A stretch of DNA of 64,000 bases from Gammaproteobacteria bacterium. Lineage in GTDB: Bacteria; Pseudomonadota; Gammaproteobacteria; Pseudomonadales; Halieaceae. The stretch spans positions 1-64,000 of the forward strand of contig JAUIMF010000006.1 in the NCBI GenBank assembly GCA_030433415.1. The letters are read 5' to 3'. Every line of letters begins with the position of its first letter. Position 1 is the stretch's first letter. Below are positions 27,981 to 35,856 of the stretch, in pieces. The notes under the pieces are model-generated. The model did not search any database. It worked only from the letters and a program-made list of their open reading frames with translations, and was not told the origin of the DNA. Made by a program: the position numbers and the translations under genes.

Positions 27981-28415
27981 ATGGAACTGGACAAACTGGA
28001 CAAAGTCGCATTGCTGGCCCGCTCGCGAGAAAACGAGGCGGCGAATGCGTTGCAGCGCAACAAACAGGCGCTGGTGGACTCGAGTCAACGTCTGGAGCAG
28101 TTGAAGGGGTTTAAGCAGGAATACGAGCATCGCTTGCAGGCCATGGCTGGCAGCGGCATGGATGCGCGGCAATTGGCCGATTATCGTCGTTTTCTGGCCA
28201 GTCTCAACGACGCGATTGACGTGCAGGGGCAGGAAGTCGGTCGTGGGCAGGAACGTGTACAGGCCAGTCACGAGGAGTTCGTCGACAAAAGCCTGCGTCG
28301 CGGCAATGTCGATGAACTGATTGGCCGCAGTCGCGCGGCTCAGGCGGTGGAAGAGGCCCGGCGGGAGCAGAAGGCGACGGACGAAGGGACCCTCGCGCGC
28401 TTTCGCCACGACTGA
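27981..28415 (+). CDS. fliJ: FliJ, export ATPase stalk protein
   Basis: The 144-residue protein is a long coiled coil (LARSRENEAANALQRNKQAL; EEARREQKATDEGTLARF), as in FliJ. It links FliI to FlhA. It starts 5 bp after fliI. A sigma-54 promoter for fliK begins 4 bp after its stop, so this is the end of the fliE-J transcription unit. Confidence 0.88.
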   Translation: MELDKLDKVALLARSRENEAANALQRNKQALVDSSQRLEQLKGFKQEYEHRLQAMAGSGMDARQLADYRRFLASLNDAIDVQGQEVGRGQERVQASHEEFVDKSLRRGNVDELIGRSRAAQAVEEARREQKATDEGTLARFRHD

Positions 28416-28418
28416 AGC

Positions 28419-28434
28419 TGGCACATCCTTTGCA
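28419..28434 (+). promoter_or_regulatory. Sigma-54 promoter of fliK
   Basis: The site reads TGGCACA-N4-TTGCA with perfect GG-N10-GC spacing. It lies just after the fliJ stop and about 50 bp before fliK. Confidence 0.82.
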
Positions 28435-28485
28435 ATTTCCCGTCATCAACGAAGTCGGTAATTGCATCAGGCAAGTGGGATCACC

Positions 28486-30168
28486 ATGGCTGAAGGCGTA
28501 GATTCGCAAATCCTGGCGTTGGTTGGCGCCGATAAAATGCCGTCAAATAGCGGCAAAGTCGGCCAATTTTCGACGAAAAACTCCGATCCTGACGCGTTCT
28601 CGCGTGTTTTGGACAAGCAACGGGCAGATGCCAGAGCGCCCACGAAGGACGCTCCGGCCGCGGCGCCGCCGGCAAAAAGCGCCGATGACAGCGGCAACGC
28701 CTTGCCGCAAGACGAAGCCAGCGCAACGGGTGGTGCCACCAATCCCGCCACCAACACCGCAACCAACACCGCAACCAGCACTGCACAAACTGCGGAAACC
28801 GCTGAGGCCGCCGGGCAGCATGCGTCCGCTGGCGCTGCGCAGGCAGGCGAGTCAGATCAAGGCACGGCCGAGCGCCAGGCGCGACTGGCGTTGAATACCG
28901 CGGTCACCGCAGAATTTGCATCACGGCCGGTTGCTGAGGGGGACGCCGAAGGTGACAACCTGACGCTGCGCCCCACGCAGGTCAACGCCGCGGTGACGCT
29001 CGACACGGACCCCAGACGGGGGCCTCCGACGCGCGTGGTCGACACACCGACCACGGTCCTCGATCCCGCTCGCGCGCTCTCCAGTGACGCCCGGCCCCAG
29101 GATGCAGAGGGCGCGGTGTTGGCAAAAAATGAATTAACGGATGGCGTGCGAGGAGCGACGCAGGCAACCAACCCCAACGGGGATGCCGATCTGCGCAGAC
29201 TGGCCGCGACGCGGACTACTGATGCCACGACGGTCACCGACGATGCAGAGAGTCGTCTGAAGTCCGCAGAAACGGCCCGCGAGGCCCGCGGTGTCGCCGG
29301 TACCACTCCCGCCACTCCTGATCAGGCGACCGCTGCCCGTCTGGCCACCGGACGCAATGCCACCGCGCTGCCGACCAGCACCGACGTTCAGGCGGTGGAG
29401 CCGGAACTACTACAGCCTCAATCCGCGTCGACGACGCGAAGCGGCGCCGACGTTGCTGAGTCGGCCGCTCAGGTAACGCGCAATGACAATGCATCTGCAA
29501 GGGATCGCACGGCTACCGCACTCAATACAGACGTTTCTGTTGAACGCTCTATTCAGGATCGCTCTATCGCTGCAGATACGCGATCCCCGTCGCTAACGGA
29601 CTCGGCCGTGAACCTTCGCGCAGGTGAGGGTGCGAGTGCACCCACGTCATCATCGGTTGCGACGGCAGCGCCCGCTGCAGCACCCGTAACCAGTGCGACA
29701 ACCAGCGTCGTCACAGGTATGGAGCGTGGCGCCGAAATGGTAATGGAGCGTGCGCCGAGTGACGCAGAGTTTGCTGGTGAGTTCGCGTCCAAGGTCAAAG
29801 TGCTGGTGCGCGACGGTGTGCGCGAGGCCCGTATACAACTACATCCCGCTGAACTCGGTCGCCTGCAGGTGACCGTCAGCACCGATGGGGACCAGGCCCG
29901 CGTGAGTTTTGTCGCCGAAACCGCCGCCGCCCGCGATACGATTGAACAGTCTCTGCCGCGCTTGCGCGAAATGCTGGAGCAGAACGGTCTGCAGTTGGCC
30001 CAGTCTGATGTGGATCACGGCGGCGCCGCGCAGGAGCGCGCTCCGGAACGCGGTGAGTCTCTGGTCGGCGCCGAGGGTGACGAGTCCGGGAACGATACCG
30101 ATGGACTGGCCCGCAACGACGGTGTGACTTCCCCCGGCGGCACGTCCCGCATTGATACCTACATTTGA
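28486..30168 (+). CDS. fliK: FliK, hook-length control protein
   Basis: The 560-residue protein has a long Ala/Thr/Asp-rich low-complexity region (about 40-400) and a folded C-terminal domain (about 420-515) with ARIQLHPAELGRLQVTVSTD and ARVSFVAETAAARDTIEQSL, the FliK C-terminal signature. It measures the hook and switches FlhB from hook to filament export. The ATG at 28486 is preferred over the upstream TTG at 28462. A hairpin follows at 30181-30198. Confidence 0.92.
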   Translation: MAEGVDSQILALVGADKMPSNSGKVGQFSTKNSDPDAFSRVLDKQRADARAPTKDAPAAAPPAKSADDSGNALPQDEASATGGATNPATNTATNTATSTAQTAETAEAAGQHASAGAAQAGESDQGTAERQARLALNTAVTAEFASRPVAEGDAEGDNLTLRPTQVNAAVTLDTDPRRGPPTRVVDTPTTVLDPARALSSDARPQDAEGAVLAKNELTDGVRGATQATNPNGDADLRRLAATRTTDATTVTDDAESRLKSAETAREARGVAGTTPATPDQATAARLATGRNATALPTSTDVQAVEPELLQPQSASTTRSGADVAESAAQVTRNDNASARDRTATALNTDVSVERSIQDRSIAADTRSPSLTDSAVNLRAGEGASAPTSSSVATAAPAAAPVTSATTSVVTGMERGAEMVMERAPSDAEFAGEFASKVKVLVRDGVREARIQLHPAELGRLQVTVSTDGDQARVSFVAETAAARDTIEQSLPRLREMLEQNGLQLAQSDVDHGGAAQERAPERGESLVGAEGDESGNDTDGLARNDGVTSPGGTSRIDTYI

Positions 30169-30180
30169 TCTTGCGCCGCG

Positions 30181-30198
30181 CCCCGTGACACCACGGGG
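30181..30198 (+). other. Hairpin after fliK
   Basis: A perfect stem of 7 bp (CCCCGTG/CACGGGG) with a loop of 4 nt lies 12 bp after the fliK stop. No T-run follows, so it is not a standard intrinsic terminator. It may stabilise the fliK mRNA end. Confidence 0.5.
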
Positions 30199-30290
30199 CT
30201 AAAGGCTGAGAACTTCCTCCCACGTCTGCCCTTAACGGGGTGGGCTATTCGTTCTACCATCGTGCCTGCGCTCGCCGTCGGAGTGGACAC

Positions 30291-30362
30291 TTGCTGGAGT
30301 GGATCCTGCTGGTCGTCGGACTCTTGACGTTGCGGGTGCTGTGGTGGGCGTCAATGCACTGA
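30291..30362 (+). CDS. Possible small hydrophobic peptide (23 residues)
   Basis: In the 321-bp fliK-fliL gap, a TTG is preceded by GGAG at a spacing of 7 nt and opens 23 codons: MLEWILLVVGLLTLRVLWWASMH. The product would be one membrane-spanning helix with Trp and Arg. No homologue is known to me and the start is a weak codon, so this is a candidate only. The rest of the gap holds the fliK hairpin and the fliL promoter. Confidence 0.25.
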   Translation: MLEWILLVVGLLTLRVLWWASMH

Positions 30363-30416
30363 CGTTGTTAGCTGTATTTTGCCCTAATTGATTGATACCT
30401 AAGTAATTAATGTTGC

Positions 30417-30432
30417 TGGTATGGCATTTGCT
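30417..30432 (+). promoter_or_regulatory. Sigma-54 promoter of the fliL operon
   Basis: The site reads TGGTATG-N4-TTGCT with perfect GG-N10-GC spacing. The -24 element is less good than at fliK. It lies about 60 bp before fliL. Confidence 0.7.
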
Positions 30433-30489
30433 GTGTCCCTGCTGAAGCGTGTGGGGCGACAGCGGTCACACGTAGGGGAGTAAGGGCTC

Positions 30490-30999
30490 ATGGCCAAAAA
30501 CGACGATCTGAACCTGGGAAGCGATGCCGAGGCCGAAGCAGGCGGCGGCAAGAAGAAGCTGATCATCATCATTGCGGCGGTGGTTGTGCTCGCCGCCGGT
30601 GGTGGTGGGGCGTTCTTCTTTCTTTCCGGTGGCGACGAAGCCGAGGGCGAGGACGCGGTTGAGGAGGTCGTTGAAGAACTGCCCAAGGAACCGCTCTACC
30701 TGGATATGAAAAAGCTTCTGGTGAACGTGGAGTACGAGGGCAAAACGCACTACGTACAGGCCGAAATGCAGTTGATGTCCTATGACCAGGCCGTGATTGA
30801 CCAGGCCTTTCGGGATCGCCCCGCGATCCGTGACCGCCTGATTATGCTCTTCAGTGGCCAGGACTTTGCTGCCCTGAAGACCGTGGAAGGCAAGGAAGCA
30901 CTGCGTGCTGCGGCGCTGTCCACGGTGAACCAGGTCCTTGAGCTGACGCCACCGAGCGTGGTCGAAGAAGTCTACTTCGAGAACTTCGTGTTGCAGTAA
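30490..30999 (+). CDS. fliL: FliL, basal-body-associated stator-support protein
   Basis: The 169-residue protein has a single N-terminal membrane helix (LIIIIAAVVVLAAGG, about residues 23-45), an acidic linker, and the periplasmic FliL domain ending LELTPPSVVEEVYFENFVLQ. FliL surrounds the stator units and supports torque. It opens the fliLMNOPQR-flhBA run. Confidence 0.95.
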   Translation: MAKNDDLNLGSDAEAEAGGGKKKLIIIIAAVVVLAAGGGGAFFFLSGGDEAEGEDAVEEVVEELPKEPLYLDMKKLLVNVEYEGKTHYVQAEMQLMSYDQAVIDQAFRDRPAIRDRLIMLFSGQDFAALKTVEGKEALRAAALSTVNQVLELTPPSVVEEVYFENFVLQ

Positions 31000-31012
31000 T
31001 CATGGAGAGAGG

Positions 31013-32062
31013 ATGGCCGACGAAGACGAACTGAAGGAGGGCGACGTTGATGCGCAGGCCGATGGCGTAGACGAGTCTCCGGAGCAGGAGGGTGCCTCTG
31101 ACGAGGTGCTCACCGAGAGCGAAATCGACGCGCTCATGGAGAGCGTGGACGAAAGCGCCGCCGGAAACCCCGACGCCGACGACGGTGAATACCGCCGCTT
31201 CGATTTCGCCGCACGGGAGCAATCCCTGCTGCGGGAATTCACGGCCCTCACACCTCTCATGGAACGCCAGGCGGAATTGCTTGGCGTCGCCCTGGACAAG
31301 GCATTCTCCATAGAATTCGCCGTGCGCTCCGAGGCACCCGTGCTCCTCAGCGTCGCCGACGTTCTCGCGGCCCTGGATCGCGCCGTGGCGGTCACCACCA
31401 CAACACTGAACCCCCTTCCCGGGCCGGCCTTTGTCGTGTCGCCTGCGGCATTGCTGTCCTTTGTCACCAACGCCTACTTCGGTGGTGGCAATGCCGCGAC
31501 CCAGAACACCCGCGAAACTCTGACGCCCACTGAGATTCGTATTGCCGAGCGCATTGCTGAACAGCAGATCAACTGCCTGGTCGGAGCCTGGCAGGACAAG
31601 CTCGCGATGGAAGGCGGTGATCTCGCTACCCTGGGTGTGGCGGACCGTATCGAGATGCTGCCGCGCGGCGATATTCTGCTGAAACTCACATTCACCCTGG
31701 CCGTCGGGGACTTCGAAGGCCGGGCTCACGTACTGATTCCGTTCTCGGAACTGGAACCCTACCGCGCGCGCTTTGCACCGCCGCGGAGCAAGGACGACGT
31801 CGAGGCGGGAAGCAATTGGGAACCCTATCTGCGTCGCGAGTTGCCAGGCATCGATCTGGAACTGGCGGGCGTGCTGGATACGCGATCTATCGCGCTGGCA
31901 GATCTGCTGGAACTGCGTGCCGGTACGGTGCTGCCTTTGGCGCCACCGGAAGTCGTGCGGCTGCAGGCAGACGGCGTCACGCTTGGCGAGGGACGCTACG
32001 GAACGTTTGAAGGAATGAAGGCGGTGCAACTGGCACGCCTTGGCAACCTCGATCGCGATTGA
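31013..32062 (+). CDS. fliM: FliM, switch protein
   Basis: The 349-residue protein begins with an acidic tail that contains LTESEIDALMESV, the EIDALL-type CheY-binding motif. Then comes the FliM core with RRFDFAAREQSLLREFTALT, and a C-terminal SpoA domain (TRSIALADLLELRAGTVLPL). The N-terminus before the motif is longer than in E. coli. It binds phospho-CheY at the C ring. The only CheY seen in this window is at 61000. Confidence 0.94.
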   Translation: MADEDELKEGDVDAQADGVDESPEQEGASDEVLTESEIDALMESVDESAAGNPDADDGEYRRFDFAAREQSLLREFTALTPLMERQAELLGVALDKAFSIEFAVRSEAPVLLSVADVLAALDRAVAVTTTTLNPLPGPAFVVSPAALLSFVTNAYFGGGNAATQNTRETLTPTEIRIAERIAEQQINCLVGAWQDKLAMEGGDLATLGVADRIEMLPRGDILLKLTFTLAVGDFEGRAHVLIPFSELEPYRARFAPPRSKDDVEAGSNWEPYLRRELPGIDLELAGVLDTRSIALADLLELRAGTVLPLAPPEVVRLQADGVTLGEGRYGTFEGMKAVQLARLGNLDRD

Positions 32063-32080
32063 GGTCATGGAGGAACAGAA

Positions 32081-32434
32081 ATGAGTGACGAAGAGCAAAC
32101 AGAAGCGGTCGCTGCACCTCCCCAGGAGTTGCAGGGTGAGACCGCAGCGGTGGTTGATGCCGGCGTCTCGGGCAAGATCGACCTCGAACTGCTCATGGAC
32201 GTGCAGGTCACCCTGTCGGTCGAAATCGGCCGCACGCGTATCTCGATCAAGGATCTGTTGGCATTGAATCAGGGCTCCATCGTGAGTCTGGACCGCGGTG
32301 TGCAGGAACCCCTGGACCTCATGGTCAATGGCACGCTGATCGCGCGCGGTGAGGTTGTTGAATCCGATGGTCAGTTCGGTCTGCGCCTGATCGATGTGGT
32401 CAGCCCCGGCGAGCGGCTCAAGAAGCTGAAGTAA
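32081..32434 (+). CDS. fliN: FliN, switch protein
   Basis: The 117-residue protein carries the SpoA/FliN domain: IDLELLMDVQVTLSVEIGRT, then SIKDLLALNQGSIVSLDRGV, then VNGTLIARGEVVESDGQFGL. It forms the base of the C ring with FliM. Its stop overlaps the fliO start by one base. Confidence 0.97.
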   Translation: MSDEEQTEAVAAPPQELQGETAAVVDAGVSGKIDLELLMDVQVTLSVEIGRTRISIKDLLALNQGSIVSLDRGVQEPLDLMVNGTLIARGEVVESDGQFGLRLIDVVSPGERLKKLK

Positions 32435-32877
32435 TGCGCGCTCTGCTGATCAACGTCGCGTTACTGCTTTGTGCTCCGGTCCTGGCCCAGGAGGAGGCAC
32501 AGGGGCGTGTAGCGCGGCTCAATACCACAGCACCGCCGGAACTGTTCACCGCCGGCTACCTCGTGCAAGTGATCGGGTCCCTGCTGCTGGTGTTTATCTG
32601 CCTGTTTGGCGTGGTGTATTTTCTGCGCAGATTCAATGGCGTGAGCCGGGCTTCAGGTTCCGTACTGCGCGTGCTGGGAACTGCGAGCGTCGGTCAGCGT
32701 GAGAAGGTCGTGCTGATCGATGCCGGAGGCGAACAATTGCTGCTCGGCGTCGCGCAGGGCAGTGTGCGTACGCTGCACGTGTTCGATGAGCCCATTGTGA
32801 CGGCGGACGAGGCCACGGCCTCTCCTGCTTTTGCCGAGGTGCTGCGCGCGGCCAATCCCCTGGGGGAACGTTCGTGA
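32434..32877 (+). CDS. fliO: FliO, export-gate assembly protein
   Basis: The 147-residue protein has a signal-like N-terminus (RALLINVALLLCAPVLAQ) and one membrane helix (YLVQVIGSLLLVFICLFGVV). The cytosolic tail contains VLRVLGTASVGQREKVVLID, which is conserved in FliO. FliO helps FliP form its ring. The stop overlaps fliP by 4 bp. Confidence 0.92.
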   Translation: MRALLINVALLLCAPVLAQEEAQGRVARLNTTAPPELFTAGYLVQVIGSLLLVFICLFGVVYFLRRFNGVSRASGSVLRVLGTASVGQREKVVLIDAGGEQLLLGVAQGSVRTLHVFDEPIVTADEATASPAFAEVLRAANPLGERS

Positions 32878-33626
32878 ACGGGCCGGCCATACTGCGCGCC
32901 CTCACGGCAGCGGCGCTGCTGCTGTTGCCTGCGCTGGTGCAGGCTCAGGCAGACATTCCCCTTGTCACCGTGCAACCAGGCACGGGCGGTGGCAACGAGT
33001 ACTCCATGAGTCTGCAGATTCTGCTGATCATGACGCTGCTGACGCTCATACCGGCCGCGCTGATCACCATGACGTCATTCACCCGGATTCTGATTGTGCT
33101 GGCGATTCTGCGCCAGGCGCTGGGCACGGCGCAGACGCCGTCCAACCAGATCATCCTGGGGCTTTCTCTATTTCTGAGCCTGTTCATCATGGCGCCGGTG
33201 TTCGAGGTGGCCTGGACCACGGCCCTGCAACCCTACATGAACGAAAGCCTCGATTTCGGCCAGGCGCTGGATGCGGCCAAGATCCCCTTCCGGGAATTCA
33301 TGTTCAGCCAGACACGCGAGAACGATCTGCTGCTGTTTGCAGAACTCGGCGGCTACGACGCCTTCGCCACGCAGGATGATGTGCCCATGGTGGTACTGCT
33401 GCCGTCGTTCCTGACCTCGGAGCTGAAAACTGCTTTTCAGATCGGTTTTCTGATGTTTGTGCCGTTCCTGATCATCGACCTTGTGGTCGCAGCGGTGCTG
33501 ATGTCCATGGGCATGATGATGCTCTCGCCCATGCTCATCTCGCTGCCGTTCAAGCTCATGCTCTTCGTGCTCATTGACGGCTGGTCGCTGATTGCTGCGA
33601 CGCTGGTTACGAGCTTCGCGGTGTAG
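32874..33626 (+). CDS. fliP: FliP, export-gate protein
   Basis: The 250-residue protein starts at GTG 32874 with a cleavable signal peptide. It has the family motifs SLQILLIMTLLTLIPAALIT, LVIL-type helices, and FVPFLIIDLVVAAVLMSMGM. The C-terminus PFKLMLFVLIDGWSLIAATL is typical. FliP, FliQ and FliR form the core of the export channel. Confidence 0.97.
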   Translation: MNGPAILRALTAAALLLLPALVQAQADIPLVTVQPGTGGGNEYSMSLQILLIMTLLTLIPAALITMTSFTRILIVLAILRQALGTAQTPSNQIILGLSLFLSLFIMAPVFEVAWTTALQPYMNESLDFGQALDAAKIPFREFMFSQTRENDLLLFAELGGYDAFATQDDVPMVVLLPSFLTSELKTAFQIGFLMFVPFLIIDLVVAAVLMSMGMMMLSPMLISLPFKLMLFVLIDGWSLIAATLVTSFAV

Positions 33627-33635
33627 GGGGCAGCC

Positions 33636-33905
33636 ATGGGACCCGAAACCGTACTGACCGTGGGGCGCGACGCACTCTGGCTGGCGGTGTTGCTGGCCGC
33701 GCCACTGTTATTGTCGGCGCTGGTGGTCGGCCTGCTCATCGGTATCTTCCAGGCGGCAACGCAGATTCAGGAAATGACTCTGAGCTTTATCCCCAAGCTT
33801 CTTGCCCTGGTGATTGCGCTGTTCGTCGCCGGTCCGTGGATGTTGCAGGTCGTGGTGACCTTCACCCAGCGCCTGATCATGGATATTCCCAGCCTGCTGG
33901 GGTAA
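33636..33905 (+). CDS. fliQ: FliQ, export-gate protein
   Basis: The 89-residue protein has two membrane helices and the conserved loop GIFQAATQIQEMTLSFIPKL. Its length is exactly that of the family. It lies 9 bp after fliP and 6 bp before fliR. Confidence 0.97.
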   Translation: MGPETVLTVGRDALWLAVLLAAPLLLSALVVGLLIGIFQAATQIQEMTLSFIPKLLALVIALFVAGPWMLQVVVTFTQRLIMDIPSLLG

Positions 33906-33911
33906 TGCGCC

Positions 33912-34682
33912 GTGGTCTTTACTCCCGATGACGTTGTGCAACTGATCCAGGTCTACCTGTGGCCGTTTCTGCGCGTGTCGGCGATGATGCTGGCGGCGCC
34001 GATTTTCAGTGCCTCGTATTTCAGCGTGCGCACCCGGATTATTCTTGGCCTGGCTGTGGCGTTTCTTGCGGTGCCCCTGCTGCCAGCGAAGGTGGCAGTG
34101 GACCCCCTCTCGGCCGTGGGACTGTTGCTGGCGCTACGTGAACTGCTGGTTGGCCTCGCCATGGGCTTTGTCATGCAGCTGGTCTTTGGTGCGGTGGTCG
34201 TGGCGGGGCACAGCATTGCCATGAGCATGGGCCTGGGCTTTGCCATGTCGGTAGACCCGCAGAACGGGGTTCAGGTGCCGGTGGTGAGTCAGCTCAATGT
34301 GGTGCTGGCGACGCTGCTGTTTCTGGCCGTCGACGGTCATCTGCTGCTGCTCGCTGCCGTGATCGAGAGTTTCTCGGTGCTTCCCATTGGCAGCTTTGTC
34401 CATCCCGAGGGTATGTTTGCCAGCGTCGTGGCGCTGGGTAGCCAGTTGTTTGCCAGCGCCCTGCTGTTGGGTCTGCCCACGCTTACATCAATCCTGATGA
34501 TCAATGTGGCATTTGGCGTGATCACCCGTGCCGCACCGCAGCTGAATATTTTTGCCGTGGGTTTTCCCGTCACGATCATCGCGGGATTCCTGTTCATGTT
34601 CCTGGCGCTGCCCGCCTTTCTGGCGGCCATGCAGCGTTTTCTGAGTCTGGGTCTCGAGCAGACCCTGCTGATACTCGGCTGA
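33912..34682 (+). CDS. fliR: FliR, export-gate protein
   Basis: The 256-residue protein starts at GTG and has about six membrane helices. Conserved segments include LRVSAMMLAAPIFSASYFSV and GLGFAMSVDPQNGVQVPVVS. It completes the FliPQR core. The gene lies between fliQ and flhB in the expected order. Confidence 0.96.
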   Translation: MVFTPDDVVQLIQVYLWPFLRVSAMMLAAPIFSASYFSVRTRIILGLAVAFLAVPLLPAKVAVDPLSAVGLLLALRELLVGLAMGFVMQLVFGAVVVAGHSIAMSMGLGFAMSVDPQNGVQVPVVSQLNVVLATLLFLAVDGHLLLLAAVIESFSVLPIGSFVHPEGMFASVVALGSQLFASALLLGLPTLTSILMINVAFGVITRAAPQLNIFAVGFPVTIIAGFLFMFLALPAFLAAMQRFLSLGLEQTLLILG

Positions 34683-34692
34683 GGTAGGGGCA

Positions 34693-35856
34693 ATGGCAGA
34701 AGAACAGACCGGACAGGAACGCACAGAACAGCCTACCGAGCGCCGTAAACAGGAGGCGCGAAAAAAAGGCCAGGTACCGCGATCCCGCGAACTGAATACC
34801 ATGCTGTCGCTGCTCTTTGCCGGTGCCGGAATCTGGTTGCTCGGCAGCGGCCTGGTGAGCAACCTGTTCACCATCGCCACCGAGGGATTCACCATTGATC
34901 GCGCCCTGGCCTTTGATGCAGAGCAGGTGCCGGTGCACTTCATGCATCTGGTGGCGACGACGCTCACGGCACTGCTGCCGTTTTTTGCGGTGACGATCGT
35001 TGCCGCGTTGGCGGGGCCACTGCTCATGGGCGGCTGGTCCTTCAGTGTGGAGGCCATGGCCTTCAAGTGGGAGAAGCTCGATCCCGTGAAAGGCGTGGGT
35101 CGCCTGTTTTCGCCCAAGAGCCTGCTGGAACTGCTCAAGGCGCTGATCAAGTTCTTTCTGCTGCTGAGTGTTGCCTATCTGCTGATCATTGCCTTCGAGC
35201 GCGAAATCCTGAATCTCAGTGCCTACACTGCGGGCGAGGCGAGCGCTCGGGCCGTGCACCTGCTGCTGGTATCCCTGCTGGTGCTCAGCGCTACCATGGC
35301 GCTCATTGTGTTGTTTGACGTGCCCTTTGAACTCTGGAACTTCAATCGTCAGCTACGCATGACGCGCCAGGAAGTCAAAGAAGAGATGAAGGAGACCGAC
35401 GGGCGCCCCGAGGTCAAGCAGCGGGTGCGGAACCTGCAGCGGGAGATGTCCCAGCGTCGCATGATGCAGGACGTGCCGACCGCCGATGTGGTGATCACCA
35501 ACCCGACGCACTTCTCCGTCGCCCTGTCCTACGCCGATCGCAGCGGTGCGCCCAAGGTCGTTGCCAAGGGGCAGGATCTGATCGCACTGCAGATCCGGGA
35601 CATCGCACGCCATCACGAAGTGCCGCTCTACGAAGCGCCGCCGCTGGCCCGGGCCCTGTTCTCGAGCACCGAGGTGGGCGACGAAATTCCCCAGGATTTG
35701 TATCTCGCGGTCGCCCGTGTGCTGGCCTATCTGTTCCAACTGCGCCGTTCGACACCAACGGAGTACGTGCCGAGGCCCGACAGTCTGGACATCCCCGAGC
35801 ACTACCGTCACCTGATGGACGACTTTGAAGAGGAGCCTGATCATGGCGACGACTGA
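34693..35856 (+). CDS. flhB: FlhB, export specificity switch
   Basis: The 387-residue protein has four membrane helices and a cytosolic domain with the autocleavage motif NPTH at 270-273 (VVITNPTHFSVALSY). The N-terminus TEQPTERRKQEARKKGQVPR is typical. Cleavage lets FliK switch export from hook to filament proteins. The C-terminal part has a stand-alone homologue, FlhX, at 47183. Confidence 0.97.
   Translation: MAEEQTGQERTEQPTERRKQEARKKGQVPRSRELNTMLSLLFAGAGIWLLGSGLVSNLFTIATEGFTIDRALAFDAEQVPVHFMHLVATTLTALLPFFAVTIVAALAGPLLMGGWSFSVEAMAFKWEKLDPVKGVGRLFSPKSLLELLKALIKFFLLLSVAYLLIIAFEREILNLSAYTAGEASARAVHLLLVSLLVLSATMALIVLFDVPFELWNFNRQLRMTRQEVKEEMKETDGRPEVKQRVRNLQREMSQRRMMQDVPTADVVITNPTHFSVALSYADRSGAPKVVAKGQDLIALQIRDIARHHEVPLYEAPPLARALFSSTEVGDEIPQDLYLAVARVLAYLFQLRRSTPTEYVPRPDSLDIPEHYRHLMDDFEEEPDHGDD

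Noticed and set aside
30181-30198. Intrinsic terminator after fliK
   Set aside because: The hairpin is perfect but no T-run follows, so I list it only as a hairpin.
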